Positions 17,346-25,739 are shown, counted from the first letter of the stretch. The stretch: DNA of 64,000 nt from Oscillospiraceae bacterium (GCA_015068495.1 SVKL01000006.1:40704-104703), one strand, 5' to 3'. A program made the numbers and translations. Notes: a model not told the origin generated them from the letters alone.

Positions 17346-17374
17346 ATTATACGTCAAAAAGCAAAATAATACAA
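17346..17374 (-). promoter_or_regulatory. Promoter of the two-component/sugar-uptake operon
   Basis: On the minus strand TTGTAT and a perfect TATAAT are separated by 17 nt, about 100 nt upstream of the regulator start. The -35 is poor, consistent with an activator-dependent promoter. No other promoter is obvious before 2618, so it may drive eleven genes. Confidence 0.55.
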
Positions 17375-17466
17375 GGTTACTCTCTTCACTTTTTTTAATT
17401 TTATGAACTTTTTTTTACTAAGACGCCTTAAAATTATTCGTCAATTTACACAAAACTGATTACAAA

Positions 17467-17490
17467 GAGAAACAAGTATCCGTTTTCTCT
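17467..17490 (-). terminator. Weak intrinsic terminator after the ABC exporter
   Basis: Minus-strand AGAGAAAAC and GTTTCTCT pair around an 8-nt loop with a bulge, followed by TTTG. It lies immediately after the exporter stop codon. The stem is AT-rich, so termination may be partial. Confidence 0.35.
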
Positions 17491-17491
17491 A

Positions 17492-19462
17492 CTAGAAAGG
17501 CACCTTGTCTGCAAATCCCATATGGGGAGGCCTTCCCTGTGGTGTTTCTTCCTGCTGGGTCAAATAGCGCTTGGACTGGGTGGTAAACAACGTATAATAT
17601 TTACCCTTTTGATTCATCAGTTCCTTATGGCTTCCCTTCTCAATCAGATTGCCGTCCTCAATGACGATAATCCGGTCGGCCACCGTCGCGCTGGAAAGCC
17701 GGTGGGATACAAACACCGTGGTCTTATTATTCCGCAGGCGGTCAAACTGGTTGAAGATTTCCTGTTCCGCCATAGGGTCAAGAGATGCTGTGGGCTCGTC
17801 CAAAATCATAATATCCGAATCCGCATAGAAGGCTCTGGCAACCGCAAGCTTCTGCCACTGTCCCACGGACAGCTCTGTGCCCTCCTGTTCGAAAATTCGC
17901 ATAAGGGGTGTATCGTAGCCGTGGGGCAGCTTTTTGATATAGTCCGCTGCGGTACTCTGCTGGGCAGCATACTCCACCAATTCTTCAGAGGGCTCTTTGT
18001 GAATGTCGCCTAAGCAAATGTTTTCTTCCACCCGCAAAGCATATTTGCCAAAATCCTGGAAGATGATGCCAAAGGTTTGATATAGGCTCTTCAGGTCATA
18101 ATCCCGCAAATCCTTGCCATCCAAAAGAATATATCCGGAGGTGGGGTCGTAAAGACGGGTCAGCAGCTTAATAAGGGTCGTCTTGCCGGCGCCGTTTAAG
18201 CCTACCAGCGCAATGGTTTCGCCGGGACAAATCGTCAAGTTAATATGCTTCAGCACATCCCGTTTTGTGCCGGGATAGCGGAAGCTGACATCTACAAATT
18301 CGATGGTGTGCTCTGCCCCGTGGGACACCTGCGCTGCTATTTGCTGTCTGGGGGTCACGGTCTGCTTTTCGTTAAGGAAGGCAATCAGATTGTCAATGAA
18401 CAACGTACCCTCATAGATTGTGCCGGTAGATGCAATCAGTGTGCTGACACAGGTGGCAACCGAAGCAATTGCGCCGGTGTAGAGGGTGTAGTCACCAATT
18501 TGAATTTCGCCGGTAAAAACCCGTATGGCTATGATGATGTAAAACGCCAGATTGGTAAGGCCGGTAAGGACAGAAAACACCACGTGCCAAACGCTTTCGC
18601 TGACAATCAGCTTCCTAAGCCCCTTGTAATAGACCTGAAAAGCAGCAAGGAAACGGGAGATAAAATTATCTGCCAAGTCATACAGGCGAATCTCCTTGAT
18701 CAAGTCCTTATCCACCAAGATGCTGGAAAAATAGCTCATTTGACGGCGTTCTTTGGAGCTGAAACGCATATACCGGAAATTCTTCCGGCGGTACACAAAA
18801 TTGATCACGGCCGAGGGAATAGATACCAGCAAAACCACAAAGGTAATCCAAGAAAGTCCCGGCACAGAAAGCAGCACAATCAAGAAGCTTATCAGCTCAA
18901 TCACAGAGCTGATAAAGCCCAGCGTTTCCGTGAGAATATGCAAAGGTCTGTGGCCGGCTTCCCGGTTGGCATTTTCCATTTTTTCGTAAAAAGCAGGGGT
19001 ATCAAAGGATGCCAAATCCACTTCCTTGGATTTTTCCATAATCTGCTTTTTAACTTCCATTACCACCTTTTCGCCGGCAATGCGGTTAAGCGCCTGATTG
19101 ATGTTATTGACCACCAGTATCAGAAGTCTGTAGGCAAACAGCGCAATCAGCAGATACAGAATACCGGAAGACCAAAACGCGCTTTCCGGCAACCCGCCTT
19201 GGGCAATGACATCCTGAAGACCGTTGAGGATATTTTGGGAGATGATAGAGCCGATGACCGGCGTTACGCCTCTGAAAAGCGCCACAAAGCTCAGTAGAAT
19301 CGGTATCCAGTGACCGGTATTCCACACCAGTTTCAGAATATAGAAAAACCGCCTAAAGAAGCCACCCAGCAGCTCCGATAAGTAGCGGGGCACGTCTTTT
19401 ACGGACTTTGGCGGGACGGGTCGCTGGTAATTGGATTTGGGTCTTCCTCCCATCGGCATCAT
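17492..19462 (-). CDS. ABC exporter-type ATP-binding/permease protein
   Basis: A 656-aa half-transporter. A Pro-rich N-terminus (PKSNYQRPVPPKS) precedes a transmembrane domain of about six helices (about 45-345), then a nucleotide-binding domain with Walker A GLNGAGKTTLIKLL, Q-loop FGIIFQDFGKYAL, signature LSVGQWQKLAVARAF, Walker B IMILDEPTASLD and H-loop VFVSHRLSS. The C-terminus ends in a short GRPPHMG tail. AAGGAGG precedes the start. It is a stand-alone gene downstream of DUF624, separated by a terminator. The family exports lipids, peptides or drugs; the substrate cannot be read from the sequence. It is not the missing ATPase of the sugar importers, because its permease is fused. Confidence 0.92.
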   Translation of the reverse strand: MMPMGGRPKSNYQRPVPPKSVKDVPRYLSELLGGFFRRFFYILKLVWNTGHWIPILLSFVALFRGVTPVIGSIISQNILNGLQDVIAQGGLPESAFWSSGILYLLIALFAYRLLILVVNNINQALNRIAGEKVVMEVKKQIMEKSKEVDLASFDTPAFYEKMENANREAGHRPLHILTETLGFISSVIELISFLIVLLSVPGLSWITFVVLLVSIPSAVINFVYRRKNFRYMRFSSKERRQMSYFSSILVDKDLIKEIRLYDLADNFISRFLAAFQVYYKGLRKLIVSESVWHVVFSVLTGLTNLAFYIIIAIRVFTGEIQIGDYTLYTGAIASVATCVSTLIASTGTIYEGTLFIDNLIAFLNEKQTVTPRQQIAAQVSHGAEHTIEFVDVSFRYPGTKRDVLKHINLTICPGETIALVGLNGAGKTTLIKLLTRLYDPTSGYILLDGKDLRDYDLKSLYQTFGIIFQDFGKYALRVEENICLGDIHKEPSEELVEYAAQQSTAADYIKKLPHGYDTPLMRIFEQEGTELSVGQWQKLAVARAFYADSDIMILDEPTASLDPMAEQEIFNQFDRLRNNKTTVFVSHRLSSATVADRIIVIEDGNLIEKGSHKELMNQKGKYYTLFTTQSKRYLTQQEETPQGRPPHMGFADKVPF

Positions 19463-19512
19463 ATTGTTTCCTCCTTATATGGACTTGGACAGTCTTCTGC
19501 TTATTCTACGGC

Positions 19513-19543
19513 AAAAAGGGCGTTGCAAAAATGCACGCCCTTT
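19513..19543 (-). terminator. Intrinsic terminator of the DUF624 gene
   Basis: On the minus strand AAAGGGCG-TGCA pairs with TGCAACGCCCTTT, with one bulged base, and ends in a T-run (CCCTTTTTG). It starts four bases after the DUF624 stop codon. Confidence 0.75.
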
Positions 19544-19546
19544 CGG

Positions 19547-20209
19547 TTATTCTGTTTCTGTTTTCTCTGCGTTTTCCTCTTGTGCGGCCTTTAAGAACGG
19601 GTCAAAAAGCTTTGCAAACAGCTTTGCATTCACGAATGCCACCACACCCGGGGCAAGCAGTACCCAAACAGGCGCTGTTCTCACCAGCACCTCAAGGGAG
19701 ATAAAGCCTAAAATCACAGGCAGCATATTCAAAACGAACACGATGACAGTGACTCCAAACTTCCGAGCAGACAGCAGTGCTGCATTGATAAGTGTCTGAC
19801 GAATGGTATTGAAAAACTGCGCCTGCATTGGATATGCGTAGAACATAATGCAAAGCATCCAAATCCCCATCACCAAAAACACCGTGCTGCTGAGATCGCC
19901 GCGGGAGGTGTTCATCGTTGCCATAATGAAGTAGTCTGCCAGCAGCACTGCGCCCACAACAAGAAACAGCAGGTTCATAATAACGCCCTGCTTAAAATTC
20001 TTTTTGAAGGCCTGAAAAAAGGCAGATGAAATTTTCACTTCCTCTTTCCTTGCCCATTTCAGCGCCACATAGTACATAGCAACCGTAGCCGGCCCGATGG
20101 TGAAAATCGGCAGGCAGCACACAAACCACAAAATGCTCAGAATCACCATATCTGTCATACGGGACAGCGCCGTCATAATGGGGCTATCCATATCAAACCA
20201 TTTGTTCAT
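19547..20209 (-). CDS. DUF624 (YesL-like) membrane protein
   Basis: A 220-aa protein with about five membrane segments, beginning MNKWFDMDSPIMTALSRMTDMVILSILWFVCCLPIFTIGPATVAMYYVALKW, the characteristic DUF624/YesL N-terminus. The start at 20209 is set by AGAGGAAG; the ORF-track start 17 codons earlier has no ribosome binding site. YesL-type proteins usually sit beside sugar ABC importers or two-component systems in Firmicutes, and this gene is close to such a locus, but no biochemical role is known. It has its own promoter (20245-20273) and terminator. Confidence 0.85.
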   Translation of the reverse strand: MNKWFDMDSPIMTALSRMTDMVILSILWFVCCLPIFTIGPATVAMYYVALKWARKEEVKISSAFFQAFKKNFKQGVIMNLLFLVVGAVLLADYFIMATMNTSRGDLSSTVFLVMGIWMLCIMFYAYPMQAQFFNTIRQTLINAALLSARKFGVTVIVFVLNMLPVILGFISLEVLVRTAPVWVLLAPGVVAFVNAKLFAKLFDPFLKAAQEENAEKTETE

Positions 20210-20244
20210 ATTTCTTCCTCTGTTTTTTAGCAATATTCGGTAAT

Positions 20245-20273
20245 ATTGTACATCACCCAATAGCAGAAATCAA
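20245..20273 (-). promoter_or_regulatory. Promoter of the DUF624 gene
   Basis: Minus-strand TTGATT and TACAAT are separated by 17 nt, with the -10 about 35 nt upstream of the DUF624 start. Confidence 0.5.
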
Positions 20274-20295
20274 CAAAATTTTCTGTGAACAAAAC

Positions 20296-20428
20296 AGCGC
20301 AGAGCCCTCGACAGAATTCCCTTGAATCCGTTCAGGCTCTGCGCTACTCTATCTTCAGGCGGACATTCTCCCCGAATGCGACAACCGCCACCCGCCGCTG
20401 TGCTTCTCCCACACAACGGCGGTTTTTT
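20296..20428 (+). ncRNA. Candidate structured RNA ending in a plus-strand terminator hairpin
   Basis: Three consecutive dyads fill the gap between two minus-strand genes: AGCGCAGAGCC/GGCTCTGCGCT (11 bp, 20296-20345), GGCGG/CCGCC enclosing CATTC/GAATG (20358-20389), and CCGCCGCTGTG/CACAACGGCGG (11 bp with one G-U pair, 20392-20422). A run of six T follows only on the plus strand, as for an intrinsic terminator, yet no plus-strand gene lies upstream. I recognise no known RNA family and found no clear plus-strand promoter. It could instead be minus-strand 3' UTR structure of the SPOCS gene. Confidence 0.3.
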
Positions 20429-21923
20429 ATTTTACGGGAATCAGCAAAACGCGGCTGTCCTCCGGCTCTGCATCCAAGTGGTTTGCTGACAAAATTGTTT
20501 CCACAGTAGAACTGTTTTCCTTCGCCACATCCCAAAGCCGGCGATTTCCTTTTCTGCACAAAATTAGACTGGGGCGGTTTGCATCCGGTTTTTCCGCTTC
20601 CCCTGCCTCAATGCCGGAAACTGTGGGTATTCCCTGTCCCGAGGTGACTACTGCAGCTGCGTTTATTTCCCCGCGAAGCTTTACTGTTCCCGGACCGGGA
20701 ACTGCCTGCGGTTTTCCCGCAAGGAATCTCTGGGGACTGACAATACTATCCTGAGAGGCTGCAATTATCCAGCTCCCCTCCCACGGCGTTTGCGTGCAGC
20801 AAAGCTCCCCTTCCGGATTGTAGTAGAGCATTTGAAAGTGACCGTGCATAGGCATTTCCACGCCGGTATCTGAGGGACGCGGCTGTACGTAGACCGGATA
20901 AAACGCCAAATCCACCACCTGCTGGGCATCTGCCTGCACAAATTGCTCAGCTTGAACATTTTGACCGATTTGGTCTAAAACAGACGGCAAGTATAAGGTT
21001 TCCTCCTGCAGAACAACGCTTCTGCAAGGGCTGTAGGCATCCTCTGCCACTGTCACCATTTCCCGGTCATAAAGCAGAAACTGTCCCAAAAGGCCGGCCT
21101 TTACCTGCAATGCGCCATTTTCATCCAGCAGCACATCCAAGCTTGTCACGCACAACCGGACACAGACGGATGCGTCTTGACTGTATTCGCCCTCCAAATC
21201 CACATACTGAGAGAAAGGCAAATCATAATCGCAGCTATAAAGTCTGTTATCATCCCCTCGGTAGAGGATGTGCAGACTTGCGTTTCCCCGAAACACCAGC
21301 TTCCCTGCCATCACCTTTTTTTCCATAATCTCCGGCTGCAGGCAGTAATACAGCAGCTTTTCCGGCTTTGCGCCGCCGGGGGCATTGAGCTGCTCCTCCA
21401 GCAAAAACGCCTTCTCCCCTGTTTCCTTTGGCAGCAGCATTGGATAGGTGGCGGTCAGGATTTCCATATCCTCCGGCAACTGACCGGGGGTAGCCACCTG
21501 CGCCTTATCCGACACCCACGCCTCACCGGATACGTCCAATGTGGCACGCACCATCAGCTTTCGGGCGGAGATACTGCGGGCATCCACACTTTTCAGCAGG
21601 CTCGACACCAGCATTTTTCCGTCGTAAAGGCTCTCCGGCAATTCCCATTTTACAGAGAACGGGATCCACGCCTCCACGCTGCGGACACCCTCCTCATTTT
21701 CCGGGGTATACAGTATCCACACCATCACGCCGCAGGACACTGCCATATGGTCGCCGTTCCATTCCTTACCCCGGACAATCACCTGCCCCCACGAGCCCAG
21801 CACACGTCCGATATCCGGCATACCCTCCGGCAGGCGCACCTCCAGTGTCTGCTCTTGTGTACGCAGACCGTCGGTCAGCTTCTGCAGGTATTCTACGGGG
21901 ATTTTATCAAACTGCATTTCCAC
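20427..21923 (-). CDS. SPOCS (DUF3794)/LysM-domain sporulation-type protein
   Basis: A roughly 498-aa protein without a signal peptide. The N-terminal two thirds consist of repeated beta-rich segments of DUF3794/SPOCS type (QEQTLEVRLPEGMPDIGRVLGSWGQVIVRGKEW; KLVFRGNASLHILYRGDDNRLYSCDYDLPFSQYVDLEG), and the C-terminal 45 residues resemble a LysM motif (LWDVAKENSSTVETILSANHLDAEPEDSRVLLIP). Such proteins are associated with spore coat or cortex assembly in Clostridia. AAGGAG favours GTG at 21923 (spacer 8); ATG at 21917 is the alternative. It follows the 49-aa membrane protein. Exact role unknown. Confidence 0.82.
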   Translation of the reverse strand: MEMQFDKIPVEYLQKLTDGLRTQEQTLEVRLPEGMPDIGRVLGSWGQVIVRGKEWNGDHMAVSCGVMVWILYTPENEEGVRSVEAWIPFSVKWELPESLYDGKMLVSSLLKSVDARSISARKLMVRATLDVSGEAWVSDKAQVATPGQLPEDMEILTATYPMLLPKETGEKAFLLEEQLNAPGGAKPEKLLYYCLQPEIMEKKVMAGKLVFRGNASLHILYRGDDNRLYSCDYDLPFSQYVDLEGEYSQDASVCVRLCVTSLDVLLDENGALQVKAGLLGQFLLYDREMVTVAEDAYSPCRSVVLQEETLYLPSVLDQIGQNVQAEQFVQADAQQVVDLAFYPVYVQPRPSDTGVEMPMHGHFQMLYYNPEGELCCTQTPWEGSWIIAASQDSIVSPQRFLAGKPQAVPGPGTVKLRGEINAAAVVTSGQGIPTVSGIEAGEAEKPDANRPSLILCRKGNRRLWDVAKENSSTVETILSANHLDAEPEDSRVLLIPVK

Positions 21924-21987
21924 GCAAATCACTCCTTATGGACTTCTGATACCAAAGCATATTCATCCACGGACAAGTTTATGCCAA

Positions 21988-22137
21988 TTATTTTCTGCGG
22001 CACACGGCAAAGCCCGAAAAGATTGCTAGAAGTCCCAGCAAGAGACAGAACAGACCGCTTTCCAGCCACGTTCCTACGATCACACCGAAGCCAAATGCCA
22101 GCAGGATACAGCCCCAAAGCTGATTACGTCGGCACAT
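21988..22137 (-). CDS. Small hydrophobic membrane protein, 49 aa (not in ORF track)
   Basis: Reading the minus strand from ATG at 22137 gives MCRRNQLWGC, then a long hydrophobic core (ILLAFGFGVIVGTWLESGLFCLLLGLLAIFSGFAV cut here by a Glu-Ser-Gly turn) and a basic end CRRK followed by TAA. This is a two-helix hairpin with positive ends, a pattern I recall for short unnamed proteins in Oscillospirales. The likely Shine-Dalgarno GGGGGTG lies five bases before ATG, inside the 3' arm of the livF terminator. Function unknown; translation is probable but unproven. Confidence 0.6.
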   Translation of the reverse strand: MCRRNQLWGCILLAFGFGVIVGTWLESGLFCLLLGLLAIFSGFAVCRRK

Positions 22138-22172
22138 AAAAACACCCCCTGCAAAAGTCTATGCAGGGGGTG
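22138..22172 (-). terminator. Intrinsic terminator of the liv operon
   Basis: A perfect 11-bp stem (CACCCCCTGCA/TGCAGGGGGTG) is followed on the minus strand by TTTTT, eight bases after the livF stop. The U-tract directly abuts the ATG of the 49-aa gene. Confidence 0.9.
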
Positions 22173-22179
22173 ACTGAAT

Positions 22180-22890
22180 TTAACCGCCAAGATATGCTTT
22201 GCGTACCGCATCGCTTTGGGCAAGCTCTGCGCCGGTACCGCTAAGCATAATGCTACCGGTTTCCAAGACATAGGCACGGTCTGCAATCTGCAGCGCCTTA
22301 TTGGCGTTTTGCTCAACAAGCAAAATGGTTGTGCCCGCCTTGTGCAATTCTTTGATAATGTCAAAAATCTGATCCACCAGAATGGGCGCAAGACCCATAG
22401 AGGGCTCGTCCAGCATCAGCAGCTTGGGGTTGCTCATCAGCGCACGGCTCATAGCCAGCATCTGCTGCTCACCGCCGGAAAGGGTGCCGGCAATCTGGTT
22501 GCGGCGCTCTTTTAATCTGGGAAACAGATCGAACATTTTGTCCAAATCGTCTTTGAACTGTTTCTGGTCGTTCTTGGTAAATGCGCCCATCATCAGATTC
22601 TCATAGACCGTCAGCTCCTGAAAAATTCGCCGGCCCTCGGGAACTTGGGTCATACCAAGCTTTACGATTTTATGACAGGGGGTCTTTGTAATGTCGGTGC
22701 CGTCAAAGGTGACAACGCCGCTCTTCTTGGGGATAATGCCCACAACGCTTTGCATCATGGTAGTCTTACCGGCTCCGTTGGCGCCAATCAATGCAACAAT
22801 TTCGCCTTCGTTGACTTGGAAGCTAATCCCCTTCAGCGCACAGATAACGCCGTAATACACTTCCAAATCCTTTACTTCTAACAATGCCAT
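22180..22890 (-). CDS. livF: Branched-chain amino acid ABC transporter ATP-binding protein LivF
   Basis: A 236-aa cytoplasmic ATPase with Walker A GANGAGKTTMMQ, signature LSGGEQQMLAMSRAL, Walker B LLMLDEPSMGLAP and H-loop ILLVEQNANKAL; the short C-terminus and the VEQNA motif are typical of LivF. It energises uptake of branched-chain or related amino acids together with LivG. GGAGG precedes the start; it is 4 nt downstream of livG and is the last gene of livKHMGF, followed by a strong terminator. Confidence 0.96.
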   Translation of the reverse strand: MALLEVKDLEVYYGVICALKGISFQVNEGEIVALIGANGAGKTTMMQSVVGIIPKKSGVVTFDGTDITKTPCHKIVKLGMTQVPEGRRIFQELTVYENLMMGAFTKNDQKQFKDDLDKMFDLFPRLKERRNQIAGTLSGGEQQMLAMSRALMSNPKLLMLDEPSMGLAPILVDQIFDIIKELHKAGTTILLVEQNANKALQIADRAYVLETGSIMLSGTGAELAQSDAVRKAYLGG

Positions 22891-22894
22891 AGGA

Positions 22895-23665
22895 TTATCC
22901 TCCGATATACGCTCTGATAACCTCGGGGTCCTGCAGAGCGGCCTTGGTTTCGCCTTGGGCCAGCACAGTACCGAAGTTCAGAACTGTGAGTTCATCGCAC
23001 AGACCCGAAACAAATTTCATATCGTGCTCAATCAGCAAAATCGTCACATTATATTGCTCGCGGATTGTGCGGATAATATCCATCAGCTCTTGTGTCTCCT
23101 GAGGATTCATACCGGCAGCAGGCTCATCCAAGCAAAGGAGCTTCGGGTTTGTTGCCAAAGCTCTTGCAATTTCCAGCTTACGCTGCTTGCCGTAAGGCAG
23201 ATTGCAGGCCAAATTGTTCCGATCCTCCAGCAAGCCAACCACGTCCAAAATTTCCTTGGCGCGCTGGCGCATTGCCTTTTCCACTTTGAAATGCCGGGGA
23301 AGGCGAAGCAGGCTGGTAAACAAACCGCATTTGTATTCCGGCTGGTTATGAAGACCAACCATAACATTCCGAATGACGGTCATATTATTGAACAGACGAA
23401 TGTTCTGGAAGGTACGGGCAACGCCCTTGTGATTGATCACTTCCTGGCTTTTACCGGTGAGATTCTCACCGCACAGATAGAACGAACCGGTGGTGGGCTT
23501 GTACACACCCGTAATCATATTGAACACCGTTGTTTTTCCTGCGCCGTTGGGGCCCACAAGACCGTATAGCTGCTTTTCATGAATCTCAAGATTCAGATTT
23601 TGCACAGCCTTCAGTCCGCCAAAGGAAATGCCCAAATTTTCAATTTTCAGTACAGGCTCTGCCAT
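22895..23665 (-). CDS. livG: Branched-chain amino acid ABC transporter ATP-binding protein LivG
   Basis: A 256-aa ATPase with Walker A GPNGAGKTTVFNMITG, the LivG-type signature LPYGKQRKLEIARAL, Walker B LLCLDEPAAGMNP and H-loop LLIEHDMKFVSGL. The start at 23665 is the ATG after AAGGAGG and overlaps the livM stop (TAATG); the ORF-track start six codons earlier is a GTG within that ribosome binding site. It works as a heterodimer with LivF. Confidence 0.96.
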   Translation of the reverse strand: MAEPVLKIENLGISFGGLKAVQNLNLEIHEKQLYGLVGPNGAGKTTVFNMITGVYKPTTGSFYLCGENLTGKSQEVINHKGVARTFQNIRLFNNMTVIRNVMVGLHNQPEYKCGLFTSLLRLPRHFKVEKAMRQRAKEILDVVGLLEDRNNLACNLPYGKQRKLEIARALATNPKLLCLDEPAAGMNPQETQELMDIIRTIREQYNVTILLIEHDMKFVSGLCDELTVLNFGTVLAQGETKAALQDPEVIRAYIGG

Positions 23666-24807
23666 TACGTATCCTCCTTCCACTGGGAATCGGGATCATA
23701 GGGAGACTTGGTCTGAACATCCACAGACAGCACCTCATCCACCATAATCTTGGTGGGCACACGATCCCATTTGGCTTCGTCATCGTGGATATGCGCCGGA
23801 TCATGCCGTCTGAGCTTGGCGAAGAGATTTTTTACACTCCATTTTTCCCGGAAGGCTTTCAGGCCGGGCGCATTTCTGTAAATCACCAGCAGAATCATCA
23901 CCAGCGCATACATCAGGCCGCGCAGCACAGCCAAATCGCCGGTAAGGATAATCTGCAATTCTTCGTTCAGATATGTAATCAGCACAGCAGAAATCAAGCT
24001 GCCGGGCAGACTGCCCATTCCGCCCAAAACCACCATAACCAGAATCTCAATAGAATAGTTATAGTCGAAGGTTGTGGGCTGGACCTTGCTTTGGGTAAAT
24101 GCGAACAGCACACCGGCAATACCGGCAAAGAATGCGGAAATGGTAAATACCATCAGTTTATACTTGGTAACGTTGATGCCGGTGGCGCGGGAAGCGATCT
24201 CACTGTCACGGATAGCAGTTACTGCGCGGCCGTGCTTGGAGCGAATCAGATTCTGAATCACCGCCAAAGTAATAATCACCAACACAAAACCTACAATAAA
24301 CAGGTAGTGCCGTTCAAAGCGAATGGCAGTCAAGCCAAGGCTGCCGCCGAACATCTCATCCGGCAGGTTTTCAAACAGGGAGCGGACAATCTCACCAAAG
24401 GCGAGGGTAACGATTGCCAGATAGTCGCCCCGCAAACGCAAGGCAGGCAGGCCGATGATGACGCCGCATACTGCAGCAGCAGCGCCACCCACCAGCAAGC
24501 AGATGAGCAGCACCAGCAGCTCATTGCCGGGGCCCATAGACGCTGTCAAGGCAACTGCTGCCTTTGCGCCCAAGAATGCGCCCACACACATAAAGCCTGC
24601 GTGGCCCAAGGACAATTCGCCCAAGAAGCCAACCACCAAATTCAGTGAAACTGCCAAAATCATTGCGATGGCAGCTTTTTCCAGCAAAATGGTGGTAATA
24701 CGGTTTAAGTTCTTTTGGAGTCCGAAGAAGCCGAAATAGCAGGTCACCGCAATCAGCACCACATAGATAAGGTAGTGCTTCCATTTAATATTCTTCAGTT
24801 TGCTCAT
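23665..24807 (-). CDS. livM: Branched-chain amino acid ABC transporter permease LivM
   Basis: A 380-aa permease with about ten membrane segments and the conserved LivM features GELSLGHAGFMCVGAFLGA, LRLRGDYLAIVTLAFGEIVR and VMVVLGGMGSLPGSLISAV. A hydrophilic C-terminal extension of about 60 residues (RRHDPAHIHDDEAKWDRVPTKI onward) is longer than in many LivM proteins. ATG at 24807 follows GGAGGG and overlaps the livH stop by ATGA. It forms the channel with LivH. Confidence 0.95.
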   Translation of the reverse strand: MSKLKNIKWKHYLIYVVLIAVTCYFGFFGLQKNLNRITTILLEKAAIAMILAVSLNLVVGFLGELSLGHAGFMCVGAFLGAKAAVALTASMGPGNELLVLLICLLVGGAAAAVCGVIIGLPALRLRGDYLAIVTLAFGEIVRSLFENLPDEMFGGSLGLTAIRFERHYLFIVGFVLVIITLAVIQNLIRSKHGRAVTAIRDSEIASRATGINVTKYKLMVFTISAFFAGIAGVLFAFTQSKVQPTTFDYNYSIEILVMVVLGGMGSLPGSLISAVLITYLNEELQIILTGDLAVLRGLMYALVMILLVIYRNAPGLKAFREKWSVKNLFAKLRRHDPAHIHDDEAKWDRVPTKIMVDEVLSVDVQTKSPYDPDSQWKEDT

Positions 24808-25679
24808 ACCTTTTCCCTCCTCTTCTTACCCAAAATGCCGGAGGGACGTACCAACAAAATAACAATCAAAATAGAAAACTCAATGGCAACCGTAAAGGGT
24901 GCAATCACAGCATTTGTCTGAGCAACAGATTCTACAATGCCCATCAAGATACCGCCAAGCATTGCGCCAGGAATGGAGCCGATGCCGCCGATAACCGCAG
25001 CAGTAAAGGCCTTGATACCGGGCATTGCGCCTAAGGTGCTGTTCACAGGGGGAGATTTCAAAACCATAAAGAAGCCGGCAAAGGCTGCCAGCGCAGAGCC
25101 GATAGCAAAGGTAATTGTGATAATGAAATTCACATTGATACCCATCAGCTGCGCCGCATCCCGGTCCTCCGAAACGGCAATCATTGCCCGGCCGATGCGG
25201 GTGTACTTTACAAACAGGGTCAGCGCCGTCATAATCACTGCGGAGCATACCAGTGTTACAACGGTATAGGCAGAAATTTGGAAAGAGCCGATACTGATCT
25301 TGCCCAGCTCGAACAAGCGAACCATCCGGTCAGCAGAGCCGAAGATAATCTGAGCAACGCTCTGCAGCAGATAGCTCATACCGATTGCCGTAATCAGCAC
25401 CGCCAAAGGCGATGCGCCCCGCAAGGGCTTATACGCCAGCTTTTCAATGGTCACGCCAAGCACCGCGCAGCAGATAATTGCCATCAGCAGCGCCAGCAAG
25501 GGATTCCAGCCCATTGTAACAGCTGTAACATACAGCGTGTAGCCGCCCACCATAATGACATCACCGTGGGCAAAGTTCAGCATTTTCGCAATGCCATAAA
25601 CCATAGTATAGCCCAGCGCAATCATTGCATATGTACTGCCGGAGCTTAAACCATTCAATAATGTTTCTAAAAAATTCAT
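24804..25679 (-). CDS. livH: Branched-chain amino acid ABC transporter permease LivH
   Basis: A 291-aa permease of about eight helices. It starts MNFLETLLNGLSSGSTYAMIALGYTMVYGIAKMLNFAHGDVIMVGGY, a textbook LivH N-terminus, and carries GINVNFIITITFAIGSALAAFAG and AAVIGGIGSIPGAMLGG near the ATPase-contact region. The ribosome binding site (AAGG) is weaker than for other liv genes, fitting lower expression than the binding protein; a hairpin precedes it. Confidence 0.95.
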   Translation of the reverse strand: MNFLETLLNGLSSGSTYAMIALGYTMVYGIAKMLNFAHGDVIMVGGYTLYVTAVTMGWNPLLALLMAIICCAVLGVTIEKLAYKPLRGASPLAVLITAIGMSYLLQSVAQIIFGSADRMVRLFELGKISIGSFQISAYTVVTLVCSAVIMTALTLFVKYTRIGRAMIAVSEDRDAAQLMGINVNFIITITFAIGSALAAFAGFFMVLKSPPVNSTLGAMPGIKAFTAAVIGGIGSIPGAMLGGILMGIVESVAQTNAVIAPFTVAIEFSILIVILLVRPSGILGKKRREKV

Positions 25680-25739
25680 ATGACCAACCTTTTTACTACG
25701 TTACCGTAATTTACCCCGGACAACTTCCCGGGAACGGAC

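Noticed and set aside
17492-19462. ABC exporter as the ATPase for the sugar importers
   Set aside because: Its ATPase domain is fused to its own exporter-type membrane domain and it has a separate terminator, so it is a different transporter.
22080-22391. 103-aa minus-strand ORF overlapping livF
   Set aside because: Out of frame with livF and crosses the terminator; the 49-aa frame ending at 21988 is the convincing one.
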